Shown here: one piece after another, positions 1 through 7,912 of the stretch
How positions within the stretch are numbered: position 1 is the stretch's first letter
How the letters are laid out: the number at the start of each line of letters is the position of its first letter
DNA from: Kribbella pratensis
Lineage (GTDB): Bacteria; Actinomycetota; Actinomycetes; Propionibacteriales; Kribbellaceae
Length of the DNA: 64,000 nt
Direction of reading: 5' to 3'
Assembly (NCBI RefSeq): GCF_004365355.1
Contig: NZ_SODP01000003.1
Location: forward strand, 930,001-994,000
Program-made: the position numbers and the translations under genes
The notes under the pieces: model-generated
The model's database searches: none
Told to the model about the DNA's origin: nothing
Seen by the model: the letters and a program-made list of their open reading frames with translations, nothing else

Positions 1-1
1 G

Positions 2-367
2 CTGATCGTGAAGCGGTTCTTCGACGGCATCCCGCGCGAGTACTTCGAAGCGGCCCGCATCGACGGCGCCGGCTCGATCCGCGTGTTCACCTCGCTCGTG
101 CTCCCGCTGTCGCGGCCGATCCTCGGCGTGGTCGCGCTGCTCAGCATCATCTCTTCCTGGAAGGACTACCTGTGGCCTCTGCTGGTGCTGACGAATCCGG
201 ATCTGCAGCCGGTCTCGGTGGCGTTGCCCAAGATCGCCAAGGTGACGGAGCTCAACATCCAGTTGGCGGGTCTGTTCCTGGCCCTGCTGATCCCGGTGCT
301 GCTGTTCCTGGTTTTCCAGCGAGCATTTCTACGTGGTGTGGGCCTGTCTGGGGGAATCAAGGCGTGA
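2..367 (+). CDS. Carbohydrate ABC transporter permease (MalG type), 3' part
   Basis: C-terminal 121 residues of an inner-membrane permease of a binding-protein-dependent sugar importer; the start lies before the window. The EAA loop that docks on the ATPase is visible near the left edge (EYFEAARIDGAG, followed by a LPLSRP segment), then two hydrophobic membrane segments and the typical short C-terminus. This layout is that of the MalG/CUT1 subfamily. The TGA stop overlaps the GTG start of the next gene by four bases, so the two are probably translationally coupled and the epimerase belongs to the sugar operon. Substrate cannot be told from this fragment. Confidence 0.9.
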   Translation: MIVKRFFDGIPREYFEAARIDGAGSIRVFTSLVLPLSRPILGVVALLSIISSWKDYLWPLLVLTNPDLQPVSVALPKIAKVTELNIQLAGLFLALLIPVLLFLVFQRAFLRGVGLSGGIKA

Positions 368-1227
368 AGCGTGTTCTGGTCACCGGTGCGGACGGCTCGA
401 TCGGCCGTGCCGCAGTCGACGGCCTGCAAGCCGCCGGGTACGACGTGACCGGTCTGTCGTTGCGCTACGACCACAGCAGTACCGCGGACCGTCCGCTGGT
501 CGGCGATGCGCGGTCCTCCGAGGACGTGACGGCTGCACTCGACGGTGTGGACGCCGTACTCCATCTGGCTGCGATTCCGCATCCCAGTCTGGGTACGCCG
601 GAGGAGGTGTTCGAGAACAACGTTGCCGCGACGTTCAACGTGCTGGCGCAAGCAGGGCAGCAGGGGATCGAGCGGGTGGTGATCGCGAGCAGCATCAACG
701 CGTTCGGCGTACCGATGAACGTGAACGACGTGGAGCCGGCGTACTACCCGCTCGACGAGGAGGTGGAGGCGGACATCGCCGATGCGTACTCCTTGTCCAA
801 AAGTGTCGACGAGCAGAGTGCACGGATGGCGTGGCGACGTTGGGGGACCAACGTGATCGCACTGCGCTTCCCGCTGGTGAAGACTCGCGAGGAACTGGTC
901 AAGTTCGCAGCCAGGACAGAGAACGACCCGTCGGTGATGGCCCGGGAAGGCTGGGCCTACCTGGACCTGCGGGACGGTGTGCGAGCGATCATCGCCGCAC
1001 TGGAGTCAACGGCCCCCGGTGCGCATGTGCTCGGTCTGGCGGCCGACGACATCCTCATCGACCGGAAGACCGATGAGCTACTGCGCGAGTTCGCGCCGAG
1101 CGTCCCGCTGCGGCGACCTGTGCAGGGGCGGGAGTCGCTGGTCGACACCACGCGGGCGCGGGAGCTCCTGGGCTTCAGGCCGCAGTACTCGATCCACGAT
1201 CAGGCGGTATCCGCAATGACCACATGA
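364..1227 (+). CDS. NAD(P)-dependent epimerase/dehydratase (extended SDR family)
   Basis: A 287-residue cytoplasmic oxidoreductase/epimerase. The Rossmann nucleotide-binding glycine motif GADGSIG lies at residues 8-14 and the active-site YSLSK at 142-146, preceded by the serine-rich strand IASSINAF. Length and motif order fit NAD-dependent sugar epimerases and uronate-dehydrogenase-like proteins. The GTG start at 364 is chosen because it overlaps the permease stop (GTGA) and places the glycine motif at the N-terminus; a longer reading frame upstream only shadows the permease. Its place in a sugar-import operon suggests that it modifies an imported sugar or sugar acid. The 3' end overlaps the convergent LacI gene by 28 bases. 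Confidence 0.85.
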   Translation: MKRVLVTGADGSIGRAAVDGLQAAGYDVTGLSLRYDHSSTADRPLVGDARSSEDVTAALDGVDAVLHLAAIPHPSLGTPEEVFENNVAATFNVLAQAGQQGIERVVIASSINAFGVPMNVNDVEPAYYPLDEEVEADIADAYSLSKSVDEQSARMAWRRWGTNVIALRFPLVKTREELVKFAARTENDPSVMAREGWAYLDLRDGVRAIIAALESTAPGAHVLGLAADDILIDRKTDELLREFAPSVPLRRPVQGRESLVDTTRARELLGFRPQYSIHDQAVSAMTT

Positions 1228-2198
1228 GGTTCGACGTACTGCGTGCCGGGCTCGAGGTCGCCTTCCAGAAGCCGGTTGGCGACCCGGCGGCCGATCTCCT
1301 CGAGACCGACGTCGATCGTGGTCAGATGCCGGGTGCCGCGCTGGTCGTGCATCAGGCTCTCCCAGTTGTCAACGCCGATCAGGGCGATGTCGCCGGGCAC
1401 CTGCCGGCCGGCGGCCCGGACGACCCGCTCCACACCGCGGCCGATCGCATCGCTGCCGCAGAAGATCGCGTCCACATCGGGCACCTCGGCCAGCAGCTCG
1501 GTCGCGGCCTGCTCGCCCCACTCCTCGCGCCAGCGCCCGAACCGGACCGGTGCCGCCCACTGGAGTCCGGCCTCGGCGAGCAGCTGACCGGCGCCCTCGG
1601 CCCGCCGCTGCGCGGCCATGTCGTGCGGCTCCGCGGTGAGGTGCGCGATCCGGCGCCGGCCGGTCGACAGCAGATGGCTGATCGCGAGCCGCCCGATGGC
1701 GTAGTCGTCGGCCGTGATCGTGGTGTCCTGCGGATCCTCGGGGACCGTGAAGGCATTGATCACCGGGACGTCGAACCGGCTGGTGAACGACGGGGTCCGG
1801 AAGGACGTGCTGGTCCCGATCACGATCACACCGTCGATCCGGCGGGCCCGGAGCTGCAGGATGCTCTCGGTGACGTCGTGCTGCTCCTCCATCCGGGCGT
1901 CGTACAGCAGGATCGCCCGCTCCTTGGCGCCGAGCTCGGTCGCGGCGGTGGCCAGGACCACGCGGGTGAACGGGTTCGACGCGCGGTGCGTGAGGACGCC
2001 GATGGTCTGGCTGCGGCCGCGGGCGAACGAGCGGGCCAATGCGTTGTGGCGGAAGCCCAGCCGGTCCGCGGTGACGCGGACGTGTTCCCGGGTGGCTTCG
2101 GAGATCCGGTCGGTGCCGTTCAGCGCCTTGGAGGCCGTCGAGAGCGACACCCCGGCCGCAGCGGCCACGTCGGACAGGGTGATCACGGAATCGGCCAT
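1200..2198 (-). CDS. LacI family transcriptional regulator
   Basis: A 332-residue DNA-binding repressor of sugar genes. The N-terminal LacI helix-turn-helix is clear (TLSDVAAAAGVSLSTASKAL, then the hinge helix region with LGFRHNALARSF), followed by a periplasmic-binding-protein-like effector domain (IGVLTHRAS to the end). ATG at 2198 puts the HTH at residue 7; a GTG two codons upstream is also possible. The gene is divergent from the secreted glycosidase at 2299, and a LacI-type operator with the central CG lies between them, so the likely targets are itself and the glycosidase. It probably responds to a sugar released by that enzyme. Confidence 0.92.
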   Translation of the reverse strand: MADSVITLSDVAAAAGVSLSTASKALNGTDRISEATREHVRVTADRLGFRHNALARSFARGRSQTIGVLTHRASNPFTRVVLATAATELGAKERAILLYDARMEEQHDVTESILQLRARRIDGVIVIGTSTSFRTPSFTSRFDVPVINAFTVPEDPQDTTITADDYAIGRLAISHLLSTGRRRIAHLTAEPHDMAAQRRAEGAGQLLAEAGLQWAAPVRFGRWREEWGEQAATELLAEVPDVDAIFCGSDAIGRGVERVVRAAGRQVPGDIALIGVDNWESLMHDQRGTRHLTTIDVGLEEIGRRVANRLLEGDLEPGTQYVEPHVVIADTA

Positions 2199-2261
2199 AT
2201 GCACATCGTAGTCAGCTGCGAGCCGTTGACAGCGGGCGCGGTGCGTATCAGGGTGTGATTT

Positions 2262-2277
2262 GCGAAACCGCTTTCGC
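2262..2277. promoter_or_regulatory. LacI-type operator between lacI and glycosidase
   Basis: GCGAAACCGCTTTCGC is an imperfect palindrome (7 of 8 positions match per half) with the central CG step and the AAACCG core usual for LacI-family sites. It sits 22 bases before the glycosidase ATG, just upstream of its Shine-Dalgarno GGGAGGAG, so bound repressor would block the glycosidase promoter region. Binding by the adjacent regulator is inferred. Confidence 0.65.
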
Positions 2278-2298
2278 TTCCCCTGGGAGGAGCTCTTG

Positions 2299-5064
2299 AT
2301 GACCCGTCGCCGCTCCGGCGCAGTCAGTCTTCTCACGGCCGGCTTGCTGCTGGCCGCCGTACTCCAGTCACCTGCCCGCGCTGCGACCACCGCGGCGCCG
2401 ACCCTGACCATCACGCCGACCACGGTCGGCAACACCTTCACCGTCGGGCAGCAGGTGAAGCTGGGGTTCAGCACCGACGCCACCACCGTCACCTGGACGG
2501 TCCGCGACGCCGGCGGCACCGAAGTCGCCAAGGGCTCCGCATCGGCCGCCTCGCTCAACGGACAGCTCCCGCTGTCGATCAGTACGCCGGGCTGGTACCA
2601 GACCGATCTCACAGCGGTCGGGTCCGACGGCACGACCACGCTGGGCGGCACGGACTTCGCCGTACTGACTCCGCACGACTTCTCCACGTCGACCGACACT
2701 CGGATCGGTGTCGCCGGGGCGCTCGGGTTCGGCAGCACCGCCAATCCCGGTCTGGAAGCCGTGCCGCTGATGGCGAACGGCGGTATCTCCACCGACCGCG
2801 ACGAGGCGTTCTGGGCCGCGGCGGAGACCACCAAGGGCGTCATCCAGTTCCCGCAGCGCTACAAGGACTACAAGGCCGCGCTGGATGCCAACAACGTCGA
2901 CTTCCTGAACATCCTCGACTACGGCAACACGCTCTACTACCCGGACGAGGCCCCGTCGACCGACGAGCAGCGTGCGGCTTTCACGCGGTACGCCGTTGCC
3001 GCCGTGGACCAGTGGGGCACCGAGCACACGACGTACGAGCTGTGGAACGAATGGAACCTGCGCGACCCGAACGGCGCGGCGAAGGCTAGCCCGGAGAACT
3101 ACGTCGCACTGCTCAAGATGGTGAGCGCTGCGGTACGGGCGAAGCACCCGGACGTGAAGCTGACCGGTCCGTCGCTGGCGGTCATCAACGACTGGCAGGG
3201 CTGGTTCACCAAGTTCGCCGACCTCGGTGGACTGGACTACGTCGACGCGGTGACCATTCACCCGTACGTGCAGCCACTGGACCCAGAGGCCTCGGTCACC
3301 TACGTCAACACGATCCGCAGCATCATGGCGGCGCACGGCTCGACCAAGCCGATCTACATCAGCGAGCAGGGCTGGGCCACCGGTACCAACCCCAGTGCGG
3401 TGTCGGAGCCCGCTCAGGCGCGTGACCTGGTGCGTGGCAACCTGCTGGCGTACGGGAACGGTGTGGCCCGCTACAGCTCGTACAACTTCATGGACTCGGG
3501 CACTGACCCGTCGAACGTCGAGAACCGGTTCGGCCTGGTGCGCAACCGGCTCGACACCCGCGGCGCGCTCGTTCCGAAGCCGTCGTACGTCGCTACCGCG
3601 GTCCTGGCTCGTCAGATCGATGAGCTCCCGCTGATCGGCCAGACCCGCTTCGGCACGAACGGATACGACGTTGCCTTCAACGCCGGGGGCGGACAGTCGG
3701 TCCACGCGGTCTGGTCGACCACCCCCGGAGTTGTCGCGGCGACTGCGCCCACGGGGTCGACCGTCGAGGTGACAAACCTGTACGGCGTGACGACGACGCT
3801 GACTGCTGATGCAGGTGGACACGTCTGGGTGACTGCCGGGCCGGACCCGGTCTACCTGCGTGGTGCAATCAGCGGGCCGATGCTCCCATCGAGTCGCTTC
3901 TCGCTCTCCGTAAACCCAGAGATCGCGGGTGACCCCGCGACCGGCACTCTGACCTTCACTAACCCGGACGCGGTCACCCATGCGTTCACTGTGTCCGCGG
4001 GCGGCGCTGACACCACGGGTTCCGTGGCAGCAGGCGCGACAGCCACCGCAGCGGTCACCTACCCGGCGCAGGACTCGACCGGAGCACGCACGTACTCGGC
4101 CAAGGTCACCGTCGACGGCCAAGCGGTCGCGCTGGTGTCCGCGACGGGCACCGCGACTCCGCCGTTGTCCGTGACTGCTTCTCATGTGGTGAACGGCAGT
4201 GGGAAGGACCTGCTGCGGTTCCGTGTCACCAACGCCTCATCGCAGGCGCTTCCGGTGGCCGGGCTGGACTGGGTGTCCGGTACGGCGTCGGGGACCTTGC
4301 TGGCGGGCTGCACGATCGGTGCGAACGCCACGCGAGAGGTTGATGTGCCGATCACCCTGTCTGCTCCTTCGACATGGTCCGCGAGCCTTCGGCGTACCGG
4401 CGAGGCGGATATCAAGGCGTCCGGGACGCTGGTGCCGGTCAGCACGCCGACAGTCGCCAAGCGGCACACGGTGCAGCTGGACGGCGTCATCGACCCAGCG
4501 GTTGCGCGGCAGCCGGCGATTGCGTTGGAGGGGACCGGTACGCCGCCAGTGACCGGGTGGGGTGGGCCGAGCGACCTGTCCGGGTCACTGTGGCTCAACC
4601 ACGACGACAACAACCTGTACCTGTCCGCCAAGGTCACCGATGACGTGTTCTCGCAGCCGAACCGGGCCGGCAACATCTGGGGCGGTGACGGTCTGCAGCT
4701 CGGGATGACGGCAGGTGCGCCGGGCGAGACCACCCAGACCCAGGAGATCGGCGCTGCTCTCACCGACGCCGGTCCGGTGGACACCTGGCGCTGGACACCG
4801 ACGACCCAGACCGGTGTGCCGCCGGGCGTGCAGGCCAAGGTGGTGCGCGACGAGACCGCGCACACCACGACGTACGAGATCGCGATCCCGTGGAGCACGC
4901 TCGGGTTCGCGGCCGAGGACCGACTGCTCTCGACGACCGTCGTGATCAACGAGAACGACGGCACCGGGCGGCGTGGCTGGCTGACCTGGGGCAAGGGCGT
5001 CGCGGAGACGAAGAACCCGGCGCTGTTCAACGCGGTCCGGCTGGCACCGGAGGCGGCGCACTAG
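2299..5064 (+). CDS. Secreted clan GH-A glycoside hydrolase with C-terminal CBM9-like domain
   Basis: A 921-residue exported polysaccharide- or glycoside-hydrolase. Residues 1-29 form a signal peptide (RRR, hydrophobic core, SPARA cleavage). A beta-sandwich-like stretch (about 35-125) precedes a TIM-barrel catalytic domain (about 130-460) with the GH-A signature WNEWN, acid/base E251, and a nucleophile candidate E356 in YISEQGW, as in GH5/GH39-type enzymes. Two Ig-like regions follow, and a C-terminal domain (about 740-920) reads like a family 9 carbohydrate-binding/DOMON-like module (VQLDGVIDP, SLWLNHDDNNLYL, YEIAIPWSTLGF). ATG at 2299 is preceded by GGGAGGAGCTCTTG; an upstream in-frame ATG at 2260 overlaps the operator. 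Exact GH family and substrate are not recognised. Confidence 0.85.
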   Translation: MTRRRSGAVSLLTAGLLLAAVLQSPARAATTAAPTLTITPTTVGNTFTVGQQVKLGFSTDATTVTWTVRDAGGTEVAKGSASAASLNGQLPLSISTPGWYQTDLTAVGSDGTTTLGGTDFAVLTPHDFSTSTDTRIGVAGALGFGSTANPGLEAVPLMANGGISTDRDEAFWAAAETTKGVIQFPQRYKDYKAALDANNVDFLNILDYGNTLYYPDEAPSTDEQRAAFTRYAVAAVDQWGTEHTTYELWNEWNLRDPNGAAKASPENYVALLKMVSAAVRAKHPDVKLTGPSLAVINDWQGWFTKFADLGGLDYVDAVTIHPYVQPLDPEASVTYVNTIRSIMAAHGSTKPIYISEQGWATGTNPSAVSEPAQARDLVRGNLLAYGNGVARYSSYNFMDSGTDPSNVENRFGLVRNRLDTRGALVPKPSYVATAVLARQIDELPLIGQTRFGTNGYDVAFNAGGGQSVHAVWSTTPGVVAATAPTGSTVEVTNLYGVTTTLTADAGGHVWVTAGPDPVYLRGAISGPMLPSSRFSLSVNPEIAGDPATGTLTFTNPDAVTHAFTVSAGGADTTGSVAAGATATAAVTYPAQDSTGARTYSAKVTVDGQAVALVSATGTATPPLSVTASHVVNGSGKDLLRFRVTNASSQALPVAGLDWVSGTASGTLLAGCTIGANATREVDVPITLSAPSTWSASLRRTGEADIKASGTLVPVSTPTVAKRHTVQLDGVIDPAVARQPAIALEGTGTPPVTGWGGPSDLSGSLWLNHDDNNLYLSAKVTDDVFSQPNRAGNIWGGDGLQLGMTAGAPGETTQTQEIGAALTDAGPVDTWRWTPTTQTGVPPGVQAKVVRDETAHTTTYEIAIPWSTLGFAAEDRLLSTTVVINENDGTGRRGWLTWGKGVAETKNPALFNAVRLAPEAAH

Positions 5065-5087
5065 CGGCTCGGTAGCCGCCCACTGAC

Positions 5088-5133
5088 TCGGCGTAGGTGC
5101 CCTGGTCCGCTGCCCGAGGGGCACCTACGCCGA
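5088..5133 (+). terminator. Long perfect hairpin after glycosidase gene
   Basis: A 15-bp perfect stem (5088-5102 with 5119-5133, arms beginning TCGGCGTAGG) with a 16-base loop lies 23 bases past the glycosidase stop. No T-run follows, as is common for actinobacterial terminators. It separates the sugar locus from the next gene. Confidence 0.7.
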
Positions 5134-5161
5134 ACCCTTGTGCCCCGCCTAGGATCGAGCC

Positions 5162-5395
5162 ATGAGTCACACCGTGCTGGCCGAGCTGGTGGCCAATGTG
5201 CTGAAGGTCACCGCCAAGGCCGGCGACACGGTAGGTCCGGACGACACTCTGGTCATCCTGGAGTCGATGAAGATGGAGATCCCGGTGTTGGCCGAGGTGG
5301 CCGGCACCATCATCCAACTGAAGGTCACCGAGGGCGAAGTCGTCCGCGACGGCGACCCGATCGCGGTCATAGAAGAGAAGTCAGGGGGTGTCTGA
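5162..5395 (+). CDS. Biotin/lipoyl-binding carrier protein (BCCP-like)
   Basis: A 77-residue stand-alone biotinyl domain. The acceptor motif ESMKME is at residues 34-39, with K37 the lysine expected to carry biotin, and the symmetric half-motif pattern (two related hammerhead strands, AGDTV and EGEVV) spans the whole protein. Such short carriers serve acyl-CoA carboxylases in actinobacteria, passing carboxybiotin between subunits. No carboxylase is adjacent, so its partner must be encoded elsewhere. The TGA stop lies inside the left arm of a strong hairpin. Confidence 0.9.
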   Translation: MSHTVLAELVANVLKVTAKAGDTVGPDDTLVILESMKMEIPVLAEVAGTIIQLKVTEGEVVRDGDPIAVIEEKSGGV

Positions 5396-5416
5396 TGGTT
5401 CCACCAGACACCCCCT
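5383..5416 (+). terminator. Terminator hairpin overlapping the BCCP stop codon
   Basis: A 12-bp perfect stem (5383-5394 AGGGGGTGTCTG with 5405-5416) with a 10-base loop, ending CCCCCTCTTC. The left arm encodes the last codons of the carrier gene, so the terminator is built into the coding end. Confidence 0.75.
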
Positions 5417-5467
5417 CTTCAACCGAAATGGCCTCCAGCGCGTCTTGTCCAGTGAGAGGTCTGGTCG

Positions 5468-5493
5468 GGAACTTCCGGCCGGGGCGCCGCGTT
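5468..5493 (+). promoter_or_regulatory. Putative SigE-type ECF promoter upstream of sigE
   Basis: GGAACTT at 5468-5474 and CGTT at 5490-5493 are separated by 15 bases, matching the form of the mycobacterial SigE consensus (GGAAC / GTT, 15-16 spacing). It lies about 75-120 bases before the two candidate sigE starts and would allow autoregulation. This is sequence match only. Confidence 0.5.
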
Positions 5494-5612
5494 GAGCCGT
5501 CGTACGAGCGACTCAGGGTTGAACCCGGGTCTTCCCGACGTGCGCAGAGGACGGTGACCGCGGCACCATGGCCTTCACGCTTATTGCCGAGAGGACCCAG
5601 GGAGGCGTCGCG

Positions 5613-6239
5613 GTGAAACCCGCCGACACCAGGACCGCGCCCGCGCCGCAGGTGGCGCCGGAGGTGCTGCCCTCGTGGGACGAGATCGTCCGCACCCACT
5701 CCGCCAGGGTCTACCGGCTCGCGTATCGCCTGACCGGCAACAAGCACGACGCCGAGGACCTGACCCAGGAAGTCTTCGTCCGGGTCTTCCGCTCGCTGTC
5801 GTCGTACACGCCGGGCACCTTCGAGGGCTGGCTGTACCGGATCACCACGAACCTGTTCCTGGACGGAGCCCGCCGCAAGCAGCGGATCCGCTTCGACGGA
5901 CTGCCCGAGGACGCCCACGACCGGCTGCCGGCCAAGGGCGAGGGCCCGGCCGAGAAGCTGGACTCCGACCTGTTCGACCACGACGTGCAGGACGCGCTCG
6001 ACGCGCTGCCCGAGGACTTCCGCGCCGCCGTCGTGCTGTGCGACATCGAGGGCATGACGTACGACGAGATCGCGGACGTCCTGGACGTGAAGCTCGGCAC
6101 CGTCCGCAGCCGCATCCACCGCGGCCGGTCGATGCTGCGCAAGCACCTGGAGCACCGGGCCCCGCGGTCCGGCCAGACCCGGGTCGGCGGTCCACCGGCC
6201 GACGGTGGCCTGTTCAGTGACGGAGGCGACCTCCGATGA
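5613..6239 (+). CDS. sigE: ECF RNA polymerase sigma factor SigE
   Basis: A 208-residue extracytoplasmic-function sigma factor. Region 2 (DEIVRTHSARVYRLAYRLTG, then AEDLTQEVFVRVFRSL) binds core polymerase and the -10 element. Region 4 (ALPEDFRAAVVLCDIEGMTY, then EIADVL, GTVRSRIHRGR) binds the -35 element. GTG at 5613 is chosen because GGAGG at 5601-5605 stands seven bases before it; an in-frame ATG at 5568 would add 15 residues and lacks a Shine-Dalgarno. The order sigE, zinc anti-sigma, htrA, tatB is that of the mycobacterial sigE locus, known for cell-envelope and surface stress. The stop overlaps the next start (ATGA). A candidate ECF promoter upstream suggests positive autoregulation. Confidence 0.93.
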   Translation: MKPADTRTAPAPQVAPEVLPSWDEIVRTHSARVYRLAYRLTGNKHDAEDLTQEVFVRVFRSLSSYTPGTFEGWLYRITTNLFLDGARRKQRIRFDGLPEDAHDRLPAKGEGPAEKLDSDLFDHDVQDALDALPEDFRAAVVLCDIEGMTYDEIADVLDVKLGTVRSRIHRGRSMLRKHLEHRAPRSGQTRVGGPPADGGLFSDGGDLR

Positions 6240-6847
6240 GTCTGCAGCACCCGCTCGACAAGCTGAGCGCTGTGGTCGACGGTGAGCTCGACCACGACTC
6301 CCGCGACAAGGTTCTGAGCCATCTGGTCGGCTGCGACACCTGTCGCGCCGAGGTGGACGCACAGCGCCGGCTGAAGGCACGGATGGCCGGCCTGGACTCG
6401 CAGGACCCGTCGACCGACCTCATGCAGCGCCTGATGGGCGTCTCCTCGTTCTCGACCGAGGCGCGCGAAGAGGTGCGCCCGGTGCTCACCCCGGCCGTCA
6501 GCCTGTTCCCGCAGCGGTCCGCGTTCCCCGCCGGCCGCACCGGTGGCACCCGGCCCGGCGCTGCCCGCCGCACCAGGTCCCGCCGCCGTGCCGGCGTGCT
6601 GGGCGCAGCCGGCTCAGCTGCCGCTGTCGCCTCCCTGCTCGGTACTGCGTTCGTCGTCGGCGACCCGGCCCGGTCGGAGCAGCCGCCGGCGTTGCAGCCG
6701 CCTGTCGCGAGCTTCACGTCCGACCACGCGACCACGAGCGGCGGAGCCCCGTTCGCGGATCCGGTCGCCGTGCTCAACTCCTACAACGGTTCTGGGTACG
6801 CCGGGCTCACCTCGACGCTCCAGCCGGTGGCCCTGACAGGGCGCTGA
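6236..6847 (+). CDS. rseA: Zinc-binding anti-sigma factor (RseA-like)
   Basis: A 203-residue membrane-anchored anti-sigma factor expected to hold SigE inactive. The ZAS zinc motif H-x3-C-x2-C is at H29, C33 and C36 (SHLVGCDTC), within an N-terminal cytoplasmic helical domain. An Arg-rich stretch precedes a single membrane span at about 119-141, and a Pro/Thr-rich tail of about 60 residues would lie outside. The ATGA overlap with sigE supports coupled synthesis and equal stoichiometry. Mycobacterial RseA is soluble and shorter, so this version, with a membrane span, looks closer to a transmembrane signalling design. Confidence 0.88.
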   Translation: MSLQHPLDKLSAVVDGELDHDSRDKVLSHLVGCDTCRAEVDAQRRLKARMAGLDSQDPSTDLMQRLMGVSSFSTEAREEVRPVLTPAVSLFPQRSAFPAGRTGGTRPGAARRTRSRRRAGVLGAAGSAAAVASLLGTAFVVGDPARSEQPPALQPPVASFTSDHATTSGGAPFADPVAVLNSYNGSGYAGLTSTLQPVALTGR

Positions 6848-6850
6848 CCG

Positions 6851-7906
6851 GTGAGCCTCTCCCGGCTCGCCGTCCTGGTCAGCACTGCCCTGATCGGATT
6901 AGGCCTGCCCGCGTCCGCGGCCGCCGTACCGGCGCTGTCGAAGGCGGACTCGCCGACCGCGGTGAGCTGGCTGCAGCGCGCAGCCGCCGCACCGAACCGG
7001 ATCTCGTACCACGGCACGCAGATCATCACGGCCTGGGGACCGCAGGGCGCGAGCTCGGCGATGTTCGACATCACCCACGCGGCATCGCAGGGCTCCGAGA
7101 TCAGTGTGCTCGGTTCGTCGTCCGCTCCGGGCGCGAAGGCGTTCGTCCAGCGCGCCACGACCGCCGGTGTTGCGGTCGACGGCGGACCGCTGGCGCTGCT
7201 GCAGGCGACGTACCAACTGGTCGACAAGTGCTGCACCGACCTCATCGGACGGACTGCGGTGCTCGTCGAGGCCCTCCGGGACGACCAGACGCTGGCTGCG
7301 CGGTTCTGGATCGACAAGGCGACCGGACTGCTCCTGCAGCGTCAGCTGTTCAGTGCGGACGGCAAGACGATGGTCCGGGCCACGGTCTTCACGGAGCTTG
7401 AGATCGAAAACTCCGAGTTCCTCGGCCACCTGCCGCCGATGCTGCCCAGCGGCGTCGAGGCCGTCGGCATGGGCAAGGTCGACAACCTGCGCTCCCAGGG
7501 CTGGGTGTGCGCCCCGGAGCTGCCCGCATCGCTCAAGCTGTACGACGTCCACCGGGACACCGCCAACGGCTCCCTGCAGTTCTCGTACTCCGACGGGCTG
7601 TTCAACGTCTCGGTGTTCGAGCAGCGCGGCACGCTCGACCCGGCCGCCGTCGCGGGCTTCAGCACCACGGACAGCCCGGGCGTCTACCAGCGGTACGGAA
7701 TGCCGTCGTACGTCGTCTGGTCGTCCGGCGGGATCGTCTACACGCTGATCGGGGACCTGCCTCCGGACCAGCTCGGACAGGTGGTCCGGGCGTTCGGCCA
7801 CGACGTGCCGATCAAGCTCACGGCCATCGAACGGCTGGGCACCGGGCTGGCCAAAATCGCAACCTGGCTCACTCCGATGGGTGCACTCTCGCCGAAGCTG
7901 GGATAA
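6851..7906 (+). CDS. MucB/RseB-like periplasmic sigma-E regulator
   Basis: A 351-residue exported protein with a signal peptide (residues 1-24, ending ASAAA). The N-terminal part (about 40-200) resembles the lipoprotein-like LolA/RseB fold, with SYHGTQIITAWG near the start and FWIDKATGLLLQRQLFSADG in the middle. The second part (215-330) resembles the RseB C-terminal domain. In proteobacteria RseB binds the outer part of RseA and protects it from proteolysis. Placement three bases after the anti-sigma gene and before htrA makes the same role plausible. GTG start. Assignment rests on fold-like pattern and context rather than strict motifs. Confidence 0.7.
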   Translation: MSLSRLAVLVSTALIGLGLPASAAAVPALSKADSPTAVSWLQRAAAAPNRISYHGTQIITAWGPQGASSAMFDITHAASQGSEISVLGSSSAPGAKAFVQRATTAGVAVDGGPLALLQATYQLVDKCCTDLIGRTAVLVEALRDDQTLAARFWIDKATGLLLQRQLFSADGKTMVRATVFTELEIENSEFLGHLPPMLPSGVEAVGMGKVDNLRSQGWVCAPELPASLKLYDVHRDTANGSLQFSYSDGLFNVSVFEQRGTLDPAAVAGFSTTDSPGVYQRYGMPSYVVWSSGGIVYTLIGDLPPDQLGQVVRAFGHDVPIKLTAIERLGTGLAKIATWLTPMGALSPKLG

Positions 7907-7912
7907 TCGAAT

